The position numbers and the translations under genes were made by a program. From Rhizodiscina lignyota (taxonomy: Eukaryota > Ascomycota > Dothideomycetes > Aulographales > Rhizodiscinaceae), in the NCBI GenBank assembly GCA_010015805.1, contig ML978133.1, positions 310,001 to 374,000 of the forward strand: DNA of 64,000 nucleotides, in the 5' to 3' direction. Below the pieces are notes generated by a model. The model was not told where the DNA came from. It did not search any database and saw only the letters and a list, made by a program, of their open reading frames with translations. Each line of letters starts with the position of its first letter. The stretch's first letter is position 1. This document shows, one piece after another, positions 59,262 to 64,000 of the stretch.

Positions 59262-59726
59262 AGCGCTGACAACGGACGACTTTGGTTCGAGAGGCTTCCA
59301 GAACAAACATTCGCTGCGGCGTGGAAGAACAGCATTGGAGGAAGCTGTATACTAGCTACCTTCGTGTATCATCCTGGCTAGGGCAACGGTGGATCGAAGG
59401 GACTTTGTAGCATAGAGAAAGACAGGCTGAGGCGTTATATCAAGTATGCTTATGCCAACTTTCTGAATACTGAGAATTATCTATAAACAACTCGCCCAAC
59501 CCCATGCAGTTTGGTCAATGTACAGGAGTTGTCTACATGAAGCAGACCAAAGAGTGCTAAAAGTGACGCCGGATTTTGGTATCAACGCCATACGCCGCCC
59601 CCATCAGTCGTATGCCACGTTGAAGAAACGAGAAACAGAAAGAACCAAGAAAGCCTGCGTGGTCCTCGATCCCGGACCCAGACGATTGACCAATGGCGAA
59701 AACACAACCCGATAGAGACTGCGCGT
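59262..59726. other. Convergent intergenic, UMP1 and MUB
   Basis: 3' regions of the two genes. No other feature recognised. Confidence 0.5.
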
Positions 59727-60656
59727 CTATAAGATGACACATCGACACCCAGCATCTCGGTCTTCTCCATCACGGTCTCTTCCGCCTTTGCCCGTCTTCG
59801 TGTCCTCTTCATCAACAATTTCTTGGGGCTTAACGGTCATGTGGACGATGTTCGGGGCGTCGTGGTTGAAGCGGCATTCTAAGATGTATCAGACCTTCGC
59901 TCGGCAGATTGTGGAAGTAGAAATGATGAGTGATATACCTTTGAGAGGCAGCTTATCCTCCAACATGCGGCCAAAATGGATAAGACGAATGTAGCTGGGA
60001 TTAGAGGGACGCGGCTCCCATTCTGCGTGATTGGTCATTGTCAGCCTTCAAGCCTCTCGAAGCACTCAACAGTGTTTATGAAATTATATCGTGCCCAGAT
60101 AACGTATGCAACCAAGATGATAATCGAGGGGGTGATGCTTACCTGACCTCCAATCGCGCCATATCAGCTCCTTCAGCGTATACACACTGATGTTGAACGG
60201 GTCCATGTTTTCCACATCGACGCTCCGTTTCCGAAGATATCTCTGGTCAATCTTGTATGGGTGTCGCGCGCCATTCGTGAGAAGGAGCGTGATATGGACC
60301 GCAGGTCCAGTAGAGGGTGCATCTGATTTCGACACGGCGCTCGTGGAGGGTCCTATTGCTTCCGTGTCCTCTACATTCTCAGCTGGTGCTTCTGTCTGAG
60401 GTGCTGTCGATGAGACAGCGGCTTCTGTCGCGGGAGCAGCTTCCTGATTCGATGATGTAGCAGCAGGTTCTGAAGATTCCGTTGCTGGCGGCGCGCTGGG
60501 AGCGTCCTTGGAAGCAGTAGCAGTCTCCACTCCGCCTTCACTCTGTGATTGTGGCGGCAGGTCGCTCATCTCATGAGAATTGGGCACTGGTGCCCTCTCT
60601 TGTGATGTGTCTGTTTGCTGACCAGCAGGTTGCTCGCTTGGAGCGGAGGAGGCCAT
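59727..60656 (-). CDS. Membrane-anchored ubiquitin-fold protein (UBL3/MUB), CaaX end
   Basis: Three exons: 60656-60143, 60022-59939, 59878-59727; introns 120 and 60 bp; 249 aa. A long Ala/Ser/Glu/Pro-rich leader (about 120 residues) precedes a ubiquitin-like fold: VHITLLLTNGARHPYKI, VYTLKELIWRDWRSEWEPRP, YIRLIHFGRMLEDKLPLKEC and NIVHMTVKP. The last four residues are CVIL, a CaaX box expected to be geranylgeranylated, and they only appear after splicing the last two introns. MUB/UBL3 proteins bind membranes by prenylation; in plants and animals they recruit E2 enzymes or sort proteins to vesicles. The start is the ATG at 60656, before MASSAPSEQ. Confidence 0.83.
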
Positions 60657-61158
60657 AGTTGGCCGGCGGCGAAAGAGCGCGTACTGACTATGCGAGTAAG
60701 GGAGAACGAGCGACTGCACGAATAGAAATTGAGGTTACAATGCTCTTGGGATAGCGCAAGCACGTAGGCTTGCCGTTTGGGGCTTGAGAAGTTGGGGTTT
60801 GAGAGGTGGGAACAGAAGTCCTGCGCTGCGCTTCGTCTTTCTGGGCATCCCGGCCTTCCGCAGGGAAGACCAAGCGGGAACACCTCGTCCGTCCTCTTCG
60901 TTTTAGCCAGGCACTGCGCACGAAAGAGGCAGGTGAAGCGTCGAATTTATGTCCCTCTGTTTTGGAATTCTATCAACAATGTCTCTGGAACCCCCGACGC
61001 TGACCCTCCACTTCCCAATCGTTCACACGAGCAGTTGGCAGTTGCGGAGCGCATTGCATTGCATCTCCTGGGGAAGCGGGAAAGGTGTGGCTAAACGCCT
61101 GCGCGTTTCAATGCGAACCACCCTGAGGCTTGCACGCTTACGGGGCTTATTCAGGTGA
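60657..61158. other. Intergenic, MUB promoter and ERG8 3' region
   Basis: About 500 bp, no gene recognised. Both flanking genes are on the minus strand. Confidence 0.5.
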
Positions 61159-62700
61159 CTATGTCCATTGCGCGTACATTGACACGTCTTCGATCCGCAC
61201 CCCTTCCATCTCCTCTCGCACGCCCAATATATTGACTTTGCCTACCTGTTGGCCGCTGCTGGAACTGTCAGCCTGCCTGTCCTGAAGATAATCCCGCAGT
61301 CCGCTGAGAACCTCTGCTCTATCCTCTATCAGCAACGCAATAGCATCGAATCCTCCTGCTCCAGGCACAACACCCCCAATCACTCCTGGCACGTTCGAAC
61401 AGTCATCGAGAAGCTTCGTCTGAGCGGGGGGCTCGATTGGAACATCTGACTTCTGGGACATCTCTCTGATCAGAGCCCTGGCTTTGAAGATGATCTCTCG
61501 GAGGGCCGAGTAGTTGTCGTCCTGGTCTTGACCGAGTCGAACAAGCTCTGCTGCGAGCTCTTCATTATGCTTTTGCAACTGCTTCCAAATGCGCTCAGCA
61601 TCTTCATAGTTCGCACTCCGCCATGCGAGGACTTTCTTGACCATTCCAGGCGTCTCCGAGCCACAGTCCACATCGCACATCACGAGCCGAATACCCTTTG
61701 GAACAGTAACTGCTGATTTTATGATTTCAGTGTCCCATTTATATTTCGGATCCGTGTCTTCTACCAGGGTCTTAAGTTGCTTTGCAAAGCCCGGAGAGGC
61801 CGGCTCTCCATGATGTTGCAATATTGAAGGCGAGAAGCGTCGATATAGACAAGAACCATAAACTGCGGACGCAACATCAAAGCCTGATCCAACTTTCCCT
61901 TGTGCCGCACAATGTGCTGCTTGCGCGAGATTGTGCAAGATGGATTTGCCTTGGTCGTTTGATAGTGAGAATTCCTCGATTGGGAGATAATGCACCAATA
62001 GAGCGGCAGTAAATGCAGTGACGAGGGCAGCAGACGATCCGAGACCGGTCTTGTTCGTCTTATTGAGAGGAGTTCCAAAATCCGCAAATTTGGGTGGATT
62101 GCTTGAGCCTGCCGCACAAGGAATGTCGGAGGGTGCCGAGTAGTAGTCGTTGTCAGCGAGGATCGTCACAGACGCTGGCTGTATTCTGGCAGGCTGTATG
62201 GTTGAGACATACGTGAGGACGTAACCCAGCGCAGCCTCGACGAAGAGATTCCGGCTGATACGCTGAGAGGCAGCACTAGGAAGTCGAATATAAAAATGAG
62301 CTTGAATTGAAAGGACATCAAGTCACAGTCAATTGAGAAGTGGTGAATTTGGTGCGCAAAAGTGGATTCAATACACAAGATACCAAACAACATAGAGCAT
62401 GCAGTCAAGTAAGATGATTTGGTCAACTTACGCCCGTAGCTGTGTCAGATGTATCCCTCCATCCTCTTCAGTCTGCCTGTAGCTGTATTCCCACACGGCA
62501 TCTCTGAATTGTGGTGACTTAACAATGATCTCAGATAAAGTGACCCCTGGAGCTGTAGGAATGTCGTTGACGACTACATGTATTCGCGCGTCAATGCCAA
62601 ACGTCAGACCGGTGTACGCGCGGTCAAGGACGAGGAAACCTCCGCAGAGGAGCACCTTGCCTGGGCTACTGACAACTGTCCGAGTCGGCGATAAAGCCAT
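61159..62700 (-). CDS. ERG8: Phosphomevalonate kinase
   Basis: Two exons, 62700-62432 and 62275-61159, 156-bp intron (GTAAGT...CCTAG); 461 aa. GHMP-kinase fold: N-terminal SSPGKVLLCGGFLVL, ATP-binding TGLGSSAALVTA (preceded by KTNK), GSGFDVASAVYGS, and the C-terminal GVVPGAGGFDAIALL. Reaction: phosphomevalonate + ATP to diphosphomevalonate, in the mevalonate pathway leading to ergosterol and isoprenoids. The length fits fungal ERG8. The intron is longer than others here, so an unseen small exon cannot be ruled out, although the phase already closes. Confidence 0.9.
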
Positions 62701-63535
62701 CGTAACCCGCGGAGGCTGGGCAGGAGTAACGAGACAACCCGACAACGTCCTGCAGGACGGGGTTGCGATATTCGTGGGGTAAGCTCGATAGCCGTGCGAG
62801 ACGAGCAGATGACCTCAAAAGCGGCAACGAGGCTCAGAGGCACTGGTGGAGCAATTGGCCTGAGGGATCCCGTCGCATGCTCGTTGCTTGACTCACCAGA
62901 AAAGGGGAGCCCGAGAGGAGGGAGTGCCACTGAGTGCTAGAGCCCTGGTGGCCTAGTCGCTCGCGTAGCTGGACGGGCCAATCGACTTCCGCTCCGTTCC
63001 CTCCCGCGCCCTCGCATTCACTATTGCGTGTACGAATCTGCACCGAACACGTCCAGCGTGCGAACACGTATTTCTCTGCCTTCACTTCTTCTTGGGGCTG
63101 ATACCTGTTAATTCAGGCCAGCCGTCACCTTCACTTCCCTCCTTCACACACTACGATAAGTTTGATTTTGATCGTTTGACGGGGACTTGCCCTGTGCCGT
63201 CTCGTCTCGTATCGTCTCATCTCGCACCTATCACCATTTCCACCTCGAGTACCCCTACAACTCCATTCGCGCGTTTGTTTGGCGGCTGTGCGGTCGTCAA
63301 ATGAACCTGCAATTATTGTATATTTCGAGTATCCAAGTAGGTTCTTTTCGCATGTCCATACTGTCGTTCCGCATCCTTCCTATCACCTCTTCGTCTCGTG
63401 CGCGAGATATTTCGACTCCTCCAAGAGCTCCATCGAGCTCCATTATCACAGCTTCCACTGCCGAAACGTCGAAACACATTCTGACTTGCTTTGTAGTCTC
63501 ACCCTTCAAATCTGAAGGGTTCCTCGATATCCTAA
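62701..63535. other. Divergent intergenic, ERG8 and last gene
   Basis: 835 bp with both promoters. A pyrimidine-rich stretch with repeated CGTCTCGT/CGTCTCAT lies near 63200-63230. Frames here are short and unlike any family; the region up to 63535 is probably the 5' UTR of the last gene. Confidence 0.5.
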
Positions 63536-64000
63536 ATGGTCTTGAAGTCCCTCAACCTCGCGCGCCAGAGTCTAGCAAAGACCTTCACCCACGGTTATGC
63601 CCAATCAGTAGTTGCCGCCAGCCAGTCATCCTACGCATCGCAAAATCATCCCTTCGGTACACTCCATACTAGTTTCGCCACTCGATTCGGTGGCAAAGCT
63701 GGCGTCTCCCAGCATTACAGCGCTTTCCAGGGTACCACTCAACAGCCTGGAGCTTCCAGCAAGCATGGACAGCAGGAGAATACCGATTCTGGCCTCGCTG
63801 CCTACTACGCGGCATGGCAGAGGGCTCAGAGACTAGGCGAATGGCAGCAGTTTCAATTTACAAAGCGCATTGAGTGGAAGGCACCCACCGCTGTTGCTGA
63901 AGGAAAGGCAACGTCAAAGGAGTCCGCTACTTTTGAAGATGTCGATGAAACAAAAGCTACAAAGGCCGTGCCAGAAAGAGCATACTCGTCAAGCGCCGTC
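63536..64000 (+). CDS. Probable mitochondrial protein, 5' part only
   Basis: Open from the ATG at 63536 to the window end (155 codons, no stop). The N-terminus MVLKSLNLARQSLAKTFTHG is basic and amphipathic, as in a mitochondrial targeting sequence. Further on are SGLAAYYAAWQRAQRLGEW and QFQFTKRIEWKAP, then an acidic Thr/Ala-rich stretch. I do not recognise the family with confidence. The start is chosen by the long uninterrupted frame and its targeting-like N-terminus. Confidence 0.65.
   Translation, partial: MVLKSLNLARQSLAKTFTHGYAQSVVAASQSSYASQNHPFGTLHTSFATRFGGKAGVSQHYSAFQGTTQQPGASSKHGQQENTDSGLAAYYAAWQRAQRLGEWQQFQFTKRIEWKAPTAVAEGKATSKESATFEDVDETKATKAVPERAYSSSAV

Overview
The window looks like a chromosomal segment of a filamentous ascomycete (Pezizomycotina; a Dothideomycete is my guess, not proven). 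Evidence: compact protein genes with many short introns of about 43-70 bp carrying GT...CTAAC...AG signals, housekeeping genes on both strands, and fungal families such as UstYa/DUF3328, sedolisin, DUF1989 and a GRDP-type glycine-rich protein. No rRNA, tRNA, CRISPR array or autonomous transposon was recognised. Exon models were assembled by hand from splice signals, reading-frame phase and family similarity; every multi-exon model closes in frame, except that one paralogue carries an internal stop.

Layout. 1-432: 5' part of an unrecognised gene. 0.9-4.8 kb: TRAPPC11-like trafficking subunit. 4.8-8 kb: long gene-free stretch, then a large kinesin (8-13.5 kb). 14.6-21.4 kb: VPS37 (ESCRT-I), a TTC1-like TPR protein and a GRDP-like glycine-rich protein whose long intron holds an inverted-repeat element. 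21.7-26 kb (minus strand): blasticidin-S-deaminase-like cytidine deaminase, CPA2-type cation/proton antiporter and class 1A-type dihydroorotate dehydrogenase. 26.5-38.5 kb: an accessory-looking island with a UstYa-like protein, a 69-residue secreted peptide, a SET protein with a signal peptide, a sedolisin, and three tandem paralogues of an unrecognised family, one with a nonsense codon. 39-52 kb: conserved block with ORC6, queuosine salvage (Qng1), UBA2, mitochondrial-type ketoacyl reductase (OAR1), elongin C, PRMT5 and PRP43. 52.6-64 kb: two F-box proteins, a single-pass membrane protein, a DUF1989 protein, the proteasome assembly factor UMP1, a prenylated ubiquitin-fold (MUB/UBL3) protein, phosphomevalonate kinase ERG8 and the 5' part of a last gene.

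How they work together. Most genes are independent housekeeping units, often as divergent or convergent pairs (PRMT5/PRP43, OAR1/elongin C, ORC6/QNG1). The 26-38 kb island is the best place to look for something new: it mixes secretory proteins, a tailoring-type UstYa homologue, a protease and a locally expanded family whose members share upstream motifs (CCGCGG, and in two cases a ~13-bp block), suggesting co-regulated secreted or specialised functions.
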